Assembly (NCBI GenBank): GCA_903897605.1
Contig: CAIUCH010000031.1
Location: 1 to 64,000, forward strand
DNA: 64,000 nucleotides
Direction of reading: 5' to 3'
Source: an uncultured Alphaproteobacteria bacterium
GTDB lineage: Bacteria > Pseudomonadota > Alphaproteobacteria > Micropepsales > Micropepsaceae
The position numbers and the translations under genes were made by a program. Under the pieces are notes generated by a model that saw only the letters and a program-made list of their open reading frames with translations, had not been told where the DNA came from and searched no databases. Below are positions 11,077 to 20,514 of this stretch, in pieces (the first letter of the stretch is position 1; each line of letters starts with the position of its first letter).

Positions 11077-11124
11077 CGCGGGGCCGGACGGAAAACCGCC
11101 GCACACTTTTCCTGGCCCCGCTCC
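11077..11124. repeat. Dispersed imperfect palindrome, copy 1
   Basis: The gap between leuS and the DUF3576 gene holds an imperfect inverted repeat: GGGGCCGGACGGAAAA on the left and TTTTCCTGGCCCCG on the right, which could fold as a hairpin. A related element with the same left and right ends but a longer middle lies at 16081-16170. Nothing else is seen in this gap. Confidence 0.55.
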
Positions 11125-11153
11125 CGAGCCCGTCGAACAGGCTTGGCCCTTAT

Positions 11154-11609
11154 TTACGCGCGGGGATTCAAGGTCGCCAGGCGCAGTTCACGCGCACGGG
11201 TGAGGATGGAGTCTTCCAGCTTGTGCGCCGTGTCGGGGTTGGGCGCCGCATCGCTCCAGCCGGTACCGGCGCGGGTCTGGCGGAAAACCACGACCTTGAG
11301 CCCGTCGGCGCGCAGATTGCGGTCCATGATGTAGATGGTGACTTTCAAGCGCTCGTCCGGCGCGTTGGGCGCGACATACCAGTCGGTGATGATGACGCCG
11401 CCAAAGGGATCGGCGCTGGCCAGCGGCATGAAGGACATGGTGTTGAGCGCGGCCTGCCAGAGATAGGAATTGACCCCCAGGGTCATCTTGCCCGAACCGC
11501 CCGCCACGATGGTGGCGCCGGTCTCCATGTCGGTGGATTTTTCGTCGCCGCTACAGGCCGCCAGGGTCGGCAGCGCCAGGGCGCACAGCAAAATGGGCAG
11601 GATTCGCAT
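11154..11609 (-). CDS. DUF3576 lipoprotein
   Basis: A 151-residue predicted lipoprotein. The start at 11609 gives [22 protein letters not shown], a signal peptide with lipobox LAAC. The mature part has [35 protein letters not shown], which is the hallmark of DUF3576, followed by beta strands ([24 protein letters not shown]) and a terminal helix [18 protein letters not shown]. It is found in alphaproteobacteria directly upstream of leuS, as here, and is probably co-expressed with leuS-lptE-holA. An envelope role is likely; the function is not known. Confidence 0.88.
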   Translation of the reverse strand: MRILPILLCALALPTLAACSGDEKSTDMETGATIVAGGSGKMTLGVNSYLWQAALNTMSFMPLASADPFGGVIITDWYVAPNAPDERLKVTIYIMDRNLRADGLKVVVFRQTRAGTGWSDAAPNPDTAHKLEDSILTRARELRLATLNPRA

Positions 11610-11749
11610 CAGGTTCGTTCCTTTGACGGTGCCCAACAGGGTTACCGTCCACCCCCTGGCCTGTGCGGCTTATACTGGCAGCGCGCGCCCCGCGCAACGG
11701 CGCGCGCCTTGTCGCAAGCGCCTCGGTTTGGCTTATGTTAGAAGGGCTT

Positions 11750-12949
11750 ATGACCGGGGCAGCATTTCAAAAAGGCAATGCAAGACGGCTTGGCTTGGCG
11801 GTGCTGGGGCTGTTTCTGGCTGCCGGATCGGCGGCGGCTCAGGATGCCGATAACTTTGCGCTTCAGCCTTTCCAGGCCTCCATCGGCGATGCCCAGCTTT
11901 CCGTGGGCGGCGTGGCCAGCGGCGGGGCGTTCGATTCCGGCCTCAAGCGCCAGCCCGCGGTTTCCGGCTCGGCCAAGCTCATGCCCCGGCTACACCGCGA
12001 CTATGACAGCGGATTGTCTTTGGGGCTGGACGCCACTTTGGCCGTCAGCGACCCCTTGTCGCGCGGGCGCTATGGCGGGGACTTTTTCGAGAAAGCCTAT
12101 GGCGAAGCGCGCACCGGCTTGGGGAGGGTTGAGATCGGTCAGACCGACGGCGCGGGTTACGCATTGGCGGTCACGGGTCCGAAAGTCGATGCCCAGGTGT
12201 CGCTGGACGATCCCCAGACCAGTTTCTTCCGCAATCCCCTCACCAACCGCGCCGTGATCGACATGTTCGCGCTGCGCACCGAAGTCGGCGCGTCGTCCAA
12301 TTACGCCAAGTTCGCCTATGTCAGCCCGGCCCTGTTCGGCGTGCAGCTGGCGATTTCCTTCACGCCCAATCAGGGCAAGGAGGTGCTCCCTTTTTTGAAA
12401 GCCGGTCCGCATCTGCCGGGCCGCCAGGCCGATATGTGGGAAGCGGGTCTGCGCTATAGCGACGATATCGGACCGGTAAGCGTGACAGCATCCGGTGGCG
12501 TCGCCGAAGGCCGCGCCGAGCACAAACTCGCGGGCCAGGAAGGGGTCAGCGATCTGGGTTTGGGTCTGCGCGCCGATTACACGGTTGATGACGATCTCAG
12601 CTTGTCGCTGGGCGGATCGTACCGCACCAGCAATGCCTATGCCTTCGATGTCACAAGCAGCTTTGACCGCGCCACCACCCGCGCCCTGCATGTCAGCGCC
12701 AGCGCGACCTACGGCCAATGGGTGGCGGGCGTCGAATATGGCAATGGCGTTGCCGGCAGCGTCGCGACCCAGCCTCGCATTGGCCTCAATGGGTATCAGG
12801 CGTCACTGGGGTATGTGCTGAACACCAACTGGCAGATCACCGGTGGCTGGCAAAAACTGGATTATGCCCGCTCCAGCGGATTGTTCTTCAACGGCGCGCC
12901 GAATCTGAGCATGGATGCGGGGTTCCTGCATCTCAATCTGCACGTCTAG
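11750..12949 (+). CDS. Outer-membrane porin, Gram-negative porin family
   Basis: About 399 residues. The start at 11750 has AGAAGGG just upstream and gives a signal peptide GLAVLGLFLAAGSAAAQ; an ATG at 11735 is possible. The mature protein is a run of amphipathic beta strands rich in Gly, Tyr and Asp, with porin phrases such as GEARTGLGRVEIGQTDGAGYAL, SSNYAKFAYVSPALFGVQLAISFTP and GYQASLGYVLNTNWQITGGWQKLDY. It ends FLHLNLHV, with alternating hydrophobics as in terminal barrel strands. A general diffusion porin is the likely role. It is divergent from the DUF3576 gene and overlaps the convergent ThiE-like gene by 4 bp. Confidence 0.8.
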   Translation: MTGAAFQKGNARRLGLAVLGLFLAAGSAAAQDADNFALQPFQASIGDAQLSVGGVASGGAFDSGLKRQPAVSGSAKLMPRLHRDYDSGLSLGLDATLAVSDPLSRGRYGGDFFEKAYGEARTGLGRVEIGQTDGAGYALAVTGPKVDAQVSLDDPQTSFFRNPLTNRAVIDMFALRTEVGASSNYAKFAYVSPALFGVQLAISFTPNQGKEVLPFLKAGPHLPGRQADMWEAGLRYSDDIGPVSVTASGGVAEGRAEHKLAGQEGVSDLGLGLRADYTVDDDLSLSLGGSYRTSNAYAFDVTSSFDRATTRALHVSASATYGQWVAGVEYGNGVAGSVATQPRIGLNGYQASLGYVLNTNWQITGGWQKLDYARSSGLFFNGAPNLSMDAGFLHLNLHV

Positions 12950-13440
12950 GACAAAGCCGTGATCGCGGCGATTCCGGAAAATCCAGACAACAATGCTGCG
13001 TTCTGCGTGTTGACGCCGCCCAACGCCAGCACGGGCAGCAACGCATGGCGCGCGATCAACCGTGCCCGCGCCGGGGTGAGCGCAAGGGGCTTGGGATGAC
13101 TTGTGGTGGCGAAGACCGGCGACAACAGTGCCGCATCGGCATAAGGAATTTGCAAGCCGCGCGCGGAATGCGCCGCCACGGTAATCACCCAATGCGGCCT
13201 CACCGCGCGCCAATGCGCTGCATCGCGGGCCCGTGCTTCCGGCAGGTGCAGTCCGTGCAACGTGTTCGCCAGCACAGGATCATCCGCCGCCAAAAGAATC
13301 AGGCCGCTGGTCTGGGCCCGCAAGGCTTCGCCCAGGGCGCGGCGGCGTTCGGTATCGCGCGAGCGTATGATCACCAGACTGCCCTTCGGCAGCGCGCGCG
13401 CCGCGCCGACCGGATCGGGCAATCGGTCATCATCTGTCAT
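12946..13440 (-). CDS. ThiE/TenI-like thiamine phosphate synthase family protein
   Basis: A 164-residue TIM-barrel protein starting MTDDDRLPDPVGAARALPKG; an ATG four codons upstream at 13452 is an alternative. LHGLHLPEARARDAAHWR, ADAALLSPVFATTSHPKPLAL and PVLALGGVNTQNAALL match the ThiE/TenI pattern, the last being the phosphate-binding loop. It is shorter than enzymatically proven ThiE (about 210 residues) and the N-terminal catalytic part is reduced. It may be a TenI-like relative rather than a true synthase. No other thiamine genes are nearby. It is divergent from the yggS gene. Confidence 0.72.
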   Translation of the reverse strand: MTDDDRLPDPVGAARALPKGSLVIIRSRDTERRRALGEALRAQTSGLILLAADDPVLANTLHGLHLPEARARDAAHWRAVRPHWVITVAAHSARGLQIPYADAALLSPVFATTSHPKPLALTPARARLIARHALLPVLALGGVNTQNAALLSGFSGIAAITALS

Positions 13441-13498
13441 TAATACGAGCATACCTGCGTTGAGGCGGGCGGCCGCTCTTGCTAGGGTCGAAACCGTC

Positions 13499-14164
13499 AT
13501 GAGCATTCCAGAGAATCTTGCCGCCATTCTGGCGCGCATCGACGCGGCGCGGAAGGCGGCGATAGCGCCTGCGCCGCACACACGGCTGGTCGCGGTCAGC
13601 AAGACGGTGGACGAAACCGGCATTCGTGAAGCCATTGTCAGTGGCCAGCGCCTGTTCGGCGAAAACCGGGTGCAGGAGGCACAGCGCAAATTTCCGCAAC
13701 TGAAAGCGGAATTTCCGGATCTGGAACTGCATCTGATCGGTCCGCTGCAGACCAACAAAGTCAAGGAAGCCGTGGCACTGTTTGACGCCATCCAGACATT
13801 GGACCGGGTCAAGCTGGCAGATGTGCTGGCGGCGGAGCGCGACAGAAGCGGCAAATGCCCGCGCCTGTTCCTGCAGGTCAATACGGGAGAAGAGCCGCAA
13901 AAGGCCGGTGTGATGCCGGCCGAGACCGAGACCTTGATCGCCTATGCCCGCAAGCTGGAATTGCCGCTGATCGGCCTGATGTGCATCCCGCCGGTCGAGG
14001 ACGATGTCGCGCCGCATTTTGCCTTCCTTGCCAAACTGGCGAAAGAGAACGGCCTTGGCGAACTCAGCATGGGCATGAGCGGCGACTTCGAGATGGCGGT
14101 GCGCTTTGGTGCAACCTATGTGCGGGTCGGCAGCGCGATCTTCGGCGAACGAGCGAAAATCTAA
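13499..14164 (+). CDS. YggS family pyridoxal phosphate homeostasis protein
   Basis: A 221-residue PLP-binding protein of the alanine-racemase N-terminal fold. RLVAVSKTVDETGIREAI has the Lys that binds PLP, followed by RLFGENRVQEAQRKF, LHLIGPLQTNKVKEAV, LFLQVNTGEEPQKAGV, LMCIPP and the C-terminal LSMGMSGDFEMAVRFGATYVRVGSAIFG. It balances free PLP and affects amino acid pools. The start at 13499 fits the family. It converges on the YkuD gene with a 4-bp stop overlap. Confidence 0.95.
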   Translation: MSIPENLAAILARIDAARKAAIAPAPHTRLVAVSKTVDETGIREAIVSGQRLFGENRVQEAQRKFPQLKAEFPDLELHLIGPLQTNKVKEAVALFDAIQTLDRVKLADVLAAERDRSGKCPRLFLQVNTGEEPQKAGVMPAETETLIAYARKLELPLIGLMCIPPVEDDVAPHFAFLAKLAKENGLGELSMGMSGDFEMAVRFGATYVRVGSAIFGERAKI

Positions 14165-14664
14165 CCGGTGATCCGGAGTTTGTCCCCGTTGCGCAATTGC
14201 GCCAGCGCGGCGCGCAGATCGTGATCGGTGAGCGCAACGCATCCCGCGGTGGGCGGATAACCGTCGCGCGCCAGATGCAGGAAAATCGCGCTGCCCGCGC
14301 CCGAGACCACCGGATCGTCATTGAAGCCGACAATCACGATAATGTCGTAGACATGACTGTCGAGCCAAAGATGTTCGGCGCTGACGGGATAGGGATGCTT
14401 CACCAACTTGTTGTAATTGGGATCGCCGGGGAAATCGCACCAGCCATCCTCGGGCACCAGCGCGCGCGACGGCAGAACACAGACCGGCTTATCCGTGCGG
14501 TCGGCGCGCCAGAACAATTGCCGCAGGGGAAAAACCCCAAGCGGCGTCTTGCCGTCGCCTTCCTTCTTCTGGCCCATGCCATGGGGACCGATGGCGCAGC
14601 GGCGCGGGCCCGCACCCCAGTCCATCACCGGTCCTGCCGGAGAATTGGAAACGATCAGATCCAT
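14161..14664 (-). CDS. L,D-transpeptidase family protein (YkuD domain)
   Basis: A 167-residue protein with the YkuD catalytic signature: HLARDGYPPTAGCVALTD, where His, Gly and Cys form the active site. GPHGMGQKKEGDGKTPLGVFPL upstream is the conserved substrate-side strand. These enzymes make 3-3 peptidoglycan crosslinks or attach proteins to peptidoglycan. No signal peptide is visible at the N-terminus (MDLIVSNSPAGPV), as in a subgroup of short YkuD proteins, so its route to the periplasm is unclear. It lies beside an uncharacterised gene read in the same direction 14 bp away. Confidence 0.88.
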   Translation of the reverse strand: MDLIVSNSPAGPVMDWGAGPRRCAIGPHGMGQKKEGDGKTPLGVFPLRQLFWRADRTDKPVCVLPSRALVPEDGWCDFPGDPNYNKLVKHPYPVSAEHLWLDSHVYDIIVIVGFNDDPVVSGAGSAIFLHLARDGYPPTAGCVALTDHDLRAALAQLRNGDKLRITG

Positions 14665-14678
14665 GTGGCGAGTTTAGC

Positions 14679-15233
14679 TTAACTGGCGGCCCCGGCAACC
14701 AGGGTGCCCGGCGTCATGTCCGGCAGGGCGATGGATTTGCGATAGGCCGCGAGCGCGCGGCGCGCCAGATCGCCATCCACGCCATTGCGGCTGAGCGAAG
14801 CCTGCAACGCCGTCATGTCGCTGGTCATGTCGGGCGCCTGGACATCGGTCGGCGCCGGCATTTTGGCGGACGGCGTGACCGTGACATTGGCGGCCAGCGC
14901 CGTGTTCGAGTGATGGCCGCTGAAAAGCGCCAGGACAGTGGAGCCGAAATCCTTGCCGGTGACCGCTTCGAAGGCGGCGTCGGCCGCGCCCGAAACCGCG
15001 CCCCACAATCCGCCATACAGCGCATCGCCCGCGATCTTTTCGGGGATGCCGATATGGGTGCCGGTGATGGCGCGGTAGATCGTGCCGATGATCGGCAGAT
15101 GTTCCAGCGGGTTGATGATGTCGAGCAGGTTGTGGAACGAAAAATCCCAGTCGGAGGATTTTGACGCGGGCTTCTGATCCGCCGACGGAAGGGCGGGCGC
15201 TGCGGCGGCTTGCGTGGTGGCGTCGATCCCCAT
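14679..15233 (-). CDS. Conserved hypothetical protein with glycine-rich helical segment
   Basis: A 184-residue protein with no recognised function. After an Ala/Ser/Pro-rich N-terminus comes HNLLDIINPLEHLPIIGTIYRAITG and then a glycine-zipper-like helix ALYGGLWGAVSGAADAAFEAVTG (about residues 71-93). The C-terminal third is polar and helical. The INPLEHLPIIGTIYR phrase occurs in uncharacterised alphaproteobacterial proteins. The small-residue spacing suggests helix packing, perhaps at a membrane. It precedes the YkuD gene in the same direction and could be co-transcribed with it. Confidence 0.6.
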   Translation of the reverse strand: MGIDATTQAAAAPALPSADQKPASKSSDWDFSFHNLLDIINPLEHLPIIGTIYRAITGTHIGIPEKIAGDALYGGLWGAVSGAADAAFEAVTGKDFGSTVLALFSGHHSNTALAANVTVTPSAKMPAPTDVQAPDMTSDMTALQASLSRNGVDGDLARRALAAYRKSIALPDMTPGTLVAGAAS

Positions 15234-15390
15234 TGGCTTGTTCCTAGCAAGCCCCTTGCCAGCGGAAAAATGGCTCTATTGCTGGAATTTCATCGCTTCC
15301 GCTGGGGTTTGCGGCAGTTTTTGCCGCCCTGGGCGGTTTTTTGGCAGGTGCAAATCACGCTAGTCTCCCCCACCCAGATCCCGGAGACCC

Positions 15391-16042
15391 ATGGCCAGCG
15401 CCAAGCGCGTTTTATTGGTGGATGACGATGCCGTCCTGCGCGCCTCGCTGGCCGAGCAGTTGGCGCAGGAAGGCCCTTATATCGTGATCGAGGCCGCCAG
15501 CGCCGCCGAGGCGCGCGCTGGCGAAAGAGGGCGGTTATGCCCTGGCCATTGTCGACCAGGGCCTGCCCGATGGCGCGGGCGATGCGTTGGCGCGTGAACT
15601 GAAAGCCGAAGGTTTTGACGCACCGATCCTGCTTCTGTGCGGGCCGGATGTGCCGCCTCCCGCCGCCGAACATATCGAAAAGCCGTTCCGGTTTGCCGAT
15701 CTGCTGACCCGGCTGAACCAGCATCTGAGCCGACACGCCGCCAGCGACGACACGCCGATGGCGATCGGGCCTTATCTTTTCCGGCCGGGCGCCAAGCTCC
15801 TGACCGAAGGCGCCCGCAAGGTGCGGTTGACGGAAAAGGAAACCGACATCCTGAAATTCCTCCATGCCGCCGGTGCCACGGTGGCGCGCGAAACTTTGCT
15901 GCATGAGGTGTGGGGCTATAACCCCGCCGTCACCACCCACACCCTGGAAACCCACATCTACCGGCTGCGCAAGAAAATCGAGGAAAATCCGGGAGAGGCG
16001 CGCATTCTGGTGACCGAGGACGGCGGCTACCGGTTGAGCTAG
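15391..16042 (+). pseudogene. OmpR-type response regulator, frameshifted in the receiver domain
   Basis: The first frame (15391 on) gives MASAKRVLLVDDDAVLRASLAEQL, a receiver domain start with the acidic pocket. At the GC run 15511-15519 the frame breaks. The downstream frame resumes with ALAIVDQGLPDGAGDALARELKAEGFD, where the Asp in IVDQGLPDG is the phospho-acceptor. The winged-helix DNA-binding domain is intact (LTEKETDILKFL, VWGYNPAVTTHTLETHIYRLRKKIEE, ILVTEDGGYRLS). Adding one GC pair would restore a single reading frame of about 218 residues. Either the gene is broken or the sequence lost two bases in the repeat. No partner kinase is adjacent. Confidence 0.85.
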
Positions 16043-16080
16043 GGAAATAGGCCTCAGTTCCTGGCCGTCGCCGTTTGATG

Positions 16081-16170
16081 TTGTCGCGCGGCCGGACGGA
16101 GTTGCTTAGCGCCAGCGTTGTGGCAACCGCTCGCCGCTTCGCGGCTCCCACTTTTCCTGGCCGCCGCTCC
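16081..16170. repeat. Dispersed imperfect palindrome, copy 2
   Basis: Between the response regulator and the PBP gene, this stretch begins TTGTCGCGCGGCCGGACGGA and ends CACTTTTCCTGGCCGCCG. Both ends match the element at 11077-11124, with about 40 bp of extra sequence in the middle that contains its own small palindrome CGCCGCTTCGCGGC. It looks like a dispersed extragenic repeat. Confidence 0.5.
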
Positions 16171-16225
16171 GGTGGTTAATAAATTCTTTAATCCTCGTTA
16201 ACCTTTGAGTCGCCACCATCTTTCC

Positions 16226-18319
16226 ATGAGCAAAAGGCGGCCGCCATCCGATTTCGACGACGACGAACCGCGTGTGTACCGCCGGGCCGCCGGGCCTGCG
16301 CCAAGGTTTGACGACGAAGCCATCGGCGAGGACGGTTTCGACGACGACGTCCTTGATGATGAAGGGAATGATTCCGAGCCCCGGCGCAAGCATGTCTGGC
16401 CCTATGTTTTGATGATGCTCCTGGTCTGGGGCGTGATCTTCGGCGCGATCCTGTGGTCGCATTTTCTCTCCGACCTGCCCGATGTGCGCAATCTTCTGGC
16501 AACGGCGATGCCGCGCGACGTCACCATTCTGGACGATCACGGGCGTCTGGTGGCGCGGCGCGGATTGACGCAAGGCGCGACGGCCAGTGTCGAAAGCCTG
16601 CCCTCTTACGTTCCCAACGCCTTCATCGCCATCGAGGACCACCGCTTCCGCGAACATATCGGCATCGATCCCGTCGGCATGGCGCGCGCCGGGGTGCAGA
16701 ACATGATGGCGGGTCATGTCGTGCAGGGCGGCTCGACCTTGACCCAGCAGCTTGCCAAGAATCTGTTTCTCGATTCCGGCCGCACCTTCGATCGCAAGAT
16801 CCAGGAAGCGATGCTGGCGCTGTATCTGGAGTCGCGATATTCCAAGAACCAGATTCTCACGCTCTATCTCAATCGCGTTTATTTCGGCGCCGGCGTTTTC
16901 GGCGTCGAGGCGGCGAGCGAGAAATTCTTCGGCAAGCATGCCGATCAATTGGGCCTGACCGAGGCGGCGATGCTGGCGGGCAGCGTCAAGGCGCCGGCGC
17001 GCTACAATCCCCTGGCGGACGCGGATGCCTCGCTGGCGCGCGCCGCCGTGGTTCTGCGTGCCATGCAGGACACTGGCTTCATAACCGACGCGGCACGGGC
17101 GCAGGCACAGGCGACGCGGCCACGCATCGTCTCCGGCAGCGGCACGCCGGAGGCCGGCTATTTCACCGACTGGGTGGTGTCGCAGTTGAACGGCATTCTG
17201 GGCCAAGAAAATGGTCACGGAACCGACGCGGTGGTGGTGGAGACCAGTTTCGACCTCGACACCCAGAATCTGGCCGAGCGAGCGGTGGCGCAAGGCATTG
17301 ATGCCGAAGGCGAGAAGATCCGCGCCAGCCAGGCGGCGTTGGTGGCAATGACGCCGGACGGCGCCATCCGCGCCATGGTGGGCGGGCGTTCCTATGCCCA
17401 ATCCAGCTTCAACCGCGCCACCGACGCGGTGCGCCAGCCTGGGTCCGCCTTCAAACCCTTTGTCTATCTCACCGCCTTCGAGCATGGCCGCACGCCCGAC
17501 GACATCATGCATGATGGACCGGTGAATATTCACGGTTGGAAGCCGTCGGATTTCGAAGGCGAATACAAAGGCGACATCACTTTGACACAGGCCTTCGCGG
17601 AATCCTCCAACACGGTGGCGGCCCAGCTCACCGATCAGCTGGGGCCCAAGGAAGTCGCGGCCACGGCGCGGCGGCTGGGCATCACCTCGCCGCTGGAGGA
17701 AGTGGCGTCGCTGGCATTGGGCACCTCGGGCGTGACGCCGCTGGAACTGACCGGCGCCTATACGCCCTTCGCCAATGGCGGCAACGGCATTGTTCCCTTC
17801 GCGATCCTGCGCGTCCGCTCCAGGACGGGAAAAATACTCTATGACCGCAAACCGGGTGGGCTCGGCGCGGTGATGTCGCCCGCCAACAACATGGCGATGA
17901 CCAGGCTGATGGTTCAGACCGTGACCACCGGCACCGGCAAGGCGGCGCGTCTGCTGGAGCGGCCCAGCGCCGGCAAGACCGGCACCACCCAGGATTTCCA
18001 TGATGCCTGGTTCGTGGGCTTCACCGCCGATCTGGTGACCGGCGTGTGGGTGGGCAATGACAATGCCGCGCCGATGAAAAAAGCCACCGGTGGCGGCCTG
18101 CCGGCGCATATCTTCCACGCGTTCATGGAAGATGCCGAACAGGACCTGCCGGTGCGGCCATTGGTGGGAAGCGAACTGATCGCCGATGCCAGCGATGCGC
18201 CGGTGGTGGCGTCGGCTGAACCTGTGCCTGAACTGGCGCCACCGCCTGCCCCAGTTGCGACCGCGAAGCCGCAAGATCCGTTCGAGAAAATCCTGAATAG
18301 CTTATTCGGCGGTACTTAA
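16226..18319 (+). CDS. Bifunctional penicillin-binding protein, PBP1A class
   Basis: A 697-residue class A PBP that polymerises and crosslinks peptidoglycan. About 50 acidic, disordered cytoplasmic residues precede a single membrane span ([18 protein letters not shown]). The glycosyltransferase domain has [22 protein letters not shown] with the catalytic Glu, and [15 protein letters not shown]. The transpeptidase domain has SAFKPF (Ser-x-x-Lys), SSN and KTGTT. The start at 16226 (MSKRRPP) avoids an unsupported upstream extension. The C-terminal tail is Pro/Ala-rich. It converges on the YgjP-like gene with a 4-bp overlap. Confidence 0.94.
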   Translation: MSKRRPPSDFDDDEPRVYRRAAGPAPRFDDEAIGEDGFDDDVLDDEGNDSEPRRKHVWPYVLMMLLVWGVIFGAILWSHFLSDLPDVRNLLATAMPRDVTILDDHGRLVARRGLTQGATASVESLPSYVPNAFIAIEDHRFREHIGIDPVGMARAGVQNMMAGHVVQGGSTLTQQLAKNLFLDSGRTFDRKIQEAMLALYLESRYSKNQILTLYLNRVYFGAGVFGVEAASEKFFGKHADQLGLTEAAMLAGSVKAPARYNPLADADASLARAAVVLRAMQDTGFITDAARAQAQATRPRIVSGSGTPEAGYFTDWVVSQLNGILGQENGHGTDAVVVETSFDLDTQNLAERAVAQGIDAEGEKIRASQAALVAMTPDGAIRAMVGGRSYAQSSFNRATDAVRQPGSAFKPFVYLTAFEHGRTPDDIMHDGPVNIHGWKPSDFEGEYKGDITLTQAFAESSNTVAAQLTDQLGPKEVAATARRLGITSPLEEVASLALGTSGVTPLELTGAYTPFANGGNGIVPFAILRVRSRTGKILYDRKPGGLGAVMSPANNMAMTRLMVQTVTTGTGKAARLLERPSAGKTGTTQDFHDAWFVGFTADLVTGVWVGNDNAAPMKKATGGGLPAHIFHAFMEDAEQDLPVRPLVGSELIADASDAPVVASAEPVPELAPPPAPVATAKPQDPFEKILNSLFGGT

Positions 18320-19068
18320 TTGTACCGAAGCAAACTGCGGCCGTGATCGCGCAGCCATTGGCGGGCGCGGGTGGCATCGGGAGACAAAGTCTTCACATGC
18401 GCCCAGAATCGCACCGAGTGATTCATTTCCTTCAGATGCGCCACTTCATGCGCCACCACATAGTCGCGCACGAATTCGGGTGCGAAAATAAGCCGCCAGG
18501 AAAATGACAGCGACCCAGCCTGGCTGCAGGAGCCCCAGCGGCTTTGGGTATCGCGTACACCAATGCGCGACGGCCGCGCGCCCAGCCGCGCCGCATAGTC
18601 CATCGCGCGGACGGCAAAAATTGCCTTGGCCTGGCGCTTGAAGAAATCGGACAGCCGGCGGGGCGCATGTTCCACGCGTCCGCTGATCAGGATCGCGCCA
18701 TCCTCGGTCCAGACCGGCGCCGGCCCCCGGGATAGGCTGTGACGGATGGGATGGCTCACACCAAGGAAAGGCACCACCGCGCCCGGCATCAGGGCCACCG
18801 GTTTGGGCATGCGCGCCAATTGACGTGCGATCCACTGTGTTTCACCGCGCGCAAAGGCCATCGCCGCGCCGGCGCCGCCACGGGTCGGGGCGGTGACGCT
18901 GACCTCGCCGGTGGTAGGGTTTACGCGCATGACGATGCGTCGCGCGCGCGGATTGAGCCGCACGCTAATCGCCACATCGGCGCCGTCTATTGCAAGCAGT
19001 TCACGGCGAACCGCTCGCTTTTCGACGCGCTTGGCTTTAATCTTGCCGCGCAACAGGGATTTCAACAT
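18316..19068 (-). CDS. YgjP-like M48-type metallopeptidase (DUF45)
   Basis: A 250-residue protein with the DUF45 layout: an N-terminal beta domain ([15 protein letters not shown]), a linker, then [22 protein letters not shown] and the zinc site [19 protein letters not shown], an HExxH motif with a third ligand downstream. No substrate is known; E. coli YgjP is poorly studied. The start codon at 19068 shares bases with the divergent VOC gene start, as the two ATGs form the sequence CATG at 19066-19069, so there is no intergenic space and each promoter must lie in the other gene. Confidence 0.9.
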   Translation of the reverse strand: MLKSLLRGKIKAKRVEKRAVRRELLAIDGADVAISVRLNPRARRIVMRVNPTTGEVSVTAPTRGGAGAAMAFARGETQWIARQLARMPKPVALMPGAVVPFLGVSHPIRHSLSRGPAPVWTEDGAILISGRVEHAPRRLSDFFKRQAKAIFAVRAMDYAARLGARPSRIGVRDTQSRWGSCSQAGSLSFSWRLIFAPEFVRDYVVAHEVAHLKEMNHSVRFWAHVKTLSPDATRARQWLRDHGRSLLRYN

Positions 19069-19489
19069 GTCAGAACGTCCACGCTTTCATATGGCGTTTC
19101 CAGTGCGCGACCTTTCCGAAGCGCGCGCCTTTTACGGCGACCTGCTCGGCTGTCCCGAAGGCCGCTCGAGCGATGATTGGGTCGATTTCGATTTCTTCGG
19201 CCATCAGATCGTCGCACATTTAAGCCCGGATGAGGTCGGACACAAAGCACATAATGACGTGGACGGCGATTCGGTGCCGGTGCGTCATTTCGGTGCAATC
19301 CTTTCCATGAAGGATTGGAAAGCTCTCGCCGAAAAGCTGACAAAAAGAAAAACGTCCTTCATCATCGAACCCGGCATCCGTTTTGAAGGCCTGACCGGCG
19401 AACAGGCGACATTCTTTTTTCTCGATCCATCCGGCAATGCACTGGAGTTCAAGGCCTTCCATGACGACTCGGCAATCTTTGCGCGCTGA
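19067..19489 (+). CDS. VOC family protein (glyoxalase/dioxygenase fold)
   Basis: A 140-residue protein of the vicinal oxygen chelate fold. [27 protein letters not shown] supplies the first metal-side His, [10 protein letters not shown] and [20 protein letters not shown] the middle strands, and [17 protein letters not shown] the final strand with the Glu ligand. Reaction unknown; this subgroup is often called a glyoxalase-like or dioxygenase-like protein. The start overlaps that of the divergent peptidase, and the 3' end overlaps dsbB by 29 bp in the same direction. Confidence 0.85.
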   Translation: MSERPRFHMAFPVRDLSEARAFYGDLLGCPEGRSSDDWVDFDFFGHQIVAHLSPDEVGHKAHNDVDGDSVPVRHFGAILSMKDWKALAEKLTKRKTSFIIEPGIRFEGLTGEQATFFFLDPSGNALEFKAFHDDSAIFAR

Positions 19490-19973
19490 TCAAATCGCCC
19501 TGCTGGTGGGCGCGGGCGGGACATGTCTGTTCCTGGGGGCGCTGGGCTTTCAATATCTTGGCGGCATTCCGCCTTGCGAGATGTGCCATTGGCAGCGCTG
19601 GGCGCATATCGGCGCGGCGTTGACCGGCATCATTGCGATCACCACGGCGAAAAACGATTCGACGGCACGCGGATTGGCCTGGATCGCGATCCTGTTCGTG
19701 CTGACCTCAGGCCTAATCGGCGCTTATCAGACCGGGATGGAATATCATTTATTGCCGGGGCCTGCCGCCTGCAGCGGCCACCGCTATGTCCTGGGCAGCA
19801 GCGGGCCGCCGCCGGAAGTGCAGTGCGATGTCGTGGCCTGGTCGTTGTTCGGAATCTCGATGGCGTCCTACAACGCGATCTGCTCGTTCTTGATCGCCGC
19901 GCTGGGAGCGTTCGGACTTTCGAAATGCGCCGCGACATCCGGCAACGGTGCGTTGGGCCAGCATGCCGCGTAA
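19461..19973 (+). CDS. dsbB: Disulfide bond formation protein B (DsbB family)
   Basis: A 170-residue inner-membrane protein with four hydrophobic spans. [13 protein letters not shown] just after the first span is the DsbB active-site CxxC that passes electrons to quinone. The periplasmic loop between spans three and four holds two further cysteines (PAACSGHRY and EVQCDVV) that react with DsbA. Start at ATG 19461 because the first span begins soon after. It overlaps the VOC gene upstream and coq7 downstream by 11 bp; pairing with a ubiquinone biosynthesis gene fits its use of quinone. No dsbA is in the window. Confidence 0.9.
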   Translation: MTTRQSLRADQIALLVGAGGTCLFLGALGFQYLGGIPPCEMCHWQRWAHIGAALTGIIAITTAKNDSTARGLAWIAILFVLTSGLIGAYQTGMEYHLLPGPAACSGHRYVLGSSGPPPEVQCDVVAWSLFGISMASYNAICSFLIAALGAFGLSKCAATSGNGALGQHAA

Positions 19974-20505
19974 ACCCAAGCCCAAGGCACCCGGCGCGGC
20001 GCCCGATACCGATGCGATGATCCGGGTGGATCATGCCGGCGAGTATGGCGCGGTGCGTATCTATGAAGGCCAGCTCGCAATTTTGCGGAACCGCGCCAGC
20101 GCCGACACCATTCGCCACATGGCGGAGCAGGAACAGCATCATCTGAAGACCTTCGACCGCCTGATCAATGAACGCCGTGTCCGCCCGACCGCGTTGGAGC
20201 CGGTGTGGCGGGTGGCGGGCTTTGCCCTGGGCGCCGCCACGGCGCTGATGGGCGAGAAGGCCGCCTTTGCCTGCACCGCCGCCGTCGAAGAGGCGATCGA
20301 CGAACATTATGCCCAGCAGATCGCCGATCTGGGCGACCGCGATCCGGCGCTGAAACAGACGATCGAGGAATTCCGCGCCGACGAAGCGGTGCATCGGCAG
20401 ACCGCGCTGGACCATGGCGCGGAACAGGCGCCGGGTTATCGGCTACTCAGCACGGCAATCAAAGCCGGCTGCCGCGTGGCGATAAAATTGTCCGAGAAAA
20501 TCTGA
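19963..20505 (+). CDS. coq7: Demethoxyubiquinone hydroxylase (Coq7)
   Basis: A 180-residue di-iron carboxylate protein that hydroxylates 5-demethoxyubiquinone, a late step of ubiquinone synthesis at the membrane. The iron ligands are in RVDHAGEYGAVRIYEGQL (Glu), MAEQEQHHLKTFD (ExxH), AAVEEAIDEHYAQQI (Glu) and FRADEAVHRQTAL (ExxH). Start at ATG 19963, overlapping the end of dsbB by 11 bp. Its length fits the short bacterial Coq7 form. It converges on the HNH gene with a 9-bp gap. Confidence 0.94.
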   Translation: MPRKPKPKAPGAAPDTDAMIRVDHAGEYGAVRIYEGQLAILRNRASADTIRHMAEQEQHHLKTFDRLINERRVRPTALEPVWRVAGFALGAATALMGEKAAFACTAAVEEAIDEHYAQQIADLGDRDPALKQTIEEFRADEAVHRQTALDHGAEQAPGYRLLSTAIKAGCRVAIKLSEKI

Positions 20506-20514
20506 ACCGGCACT

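Noticed and set aside
15505-15525. Programmed frameshifting in the response regulator
   Set aside because: There is no slippery heptamer or downstream structure, and response regulators are not known to use it; a lost GC pair is simpler.
16106-18274. Minus-strand frame of 722 codons
   Set aside because: It mirrors PBP1A on the other strand and has the His/Arg/Gly-rich composition typical of antisense frames in high-GC DNA.
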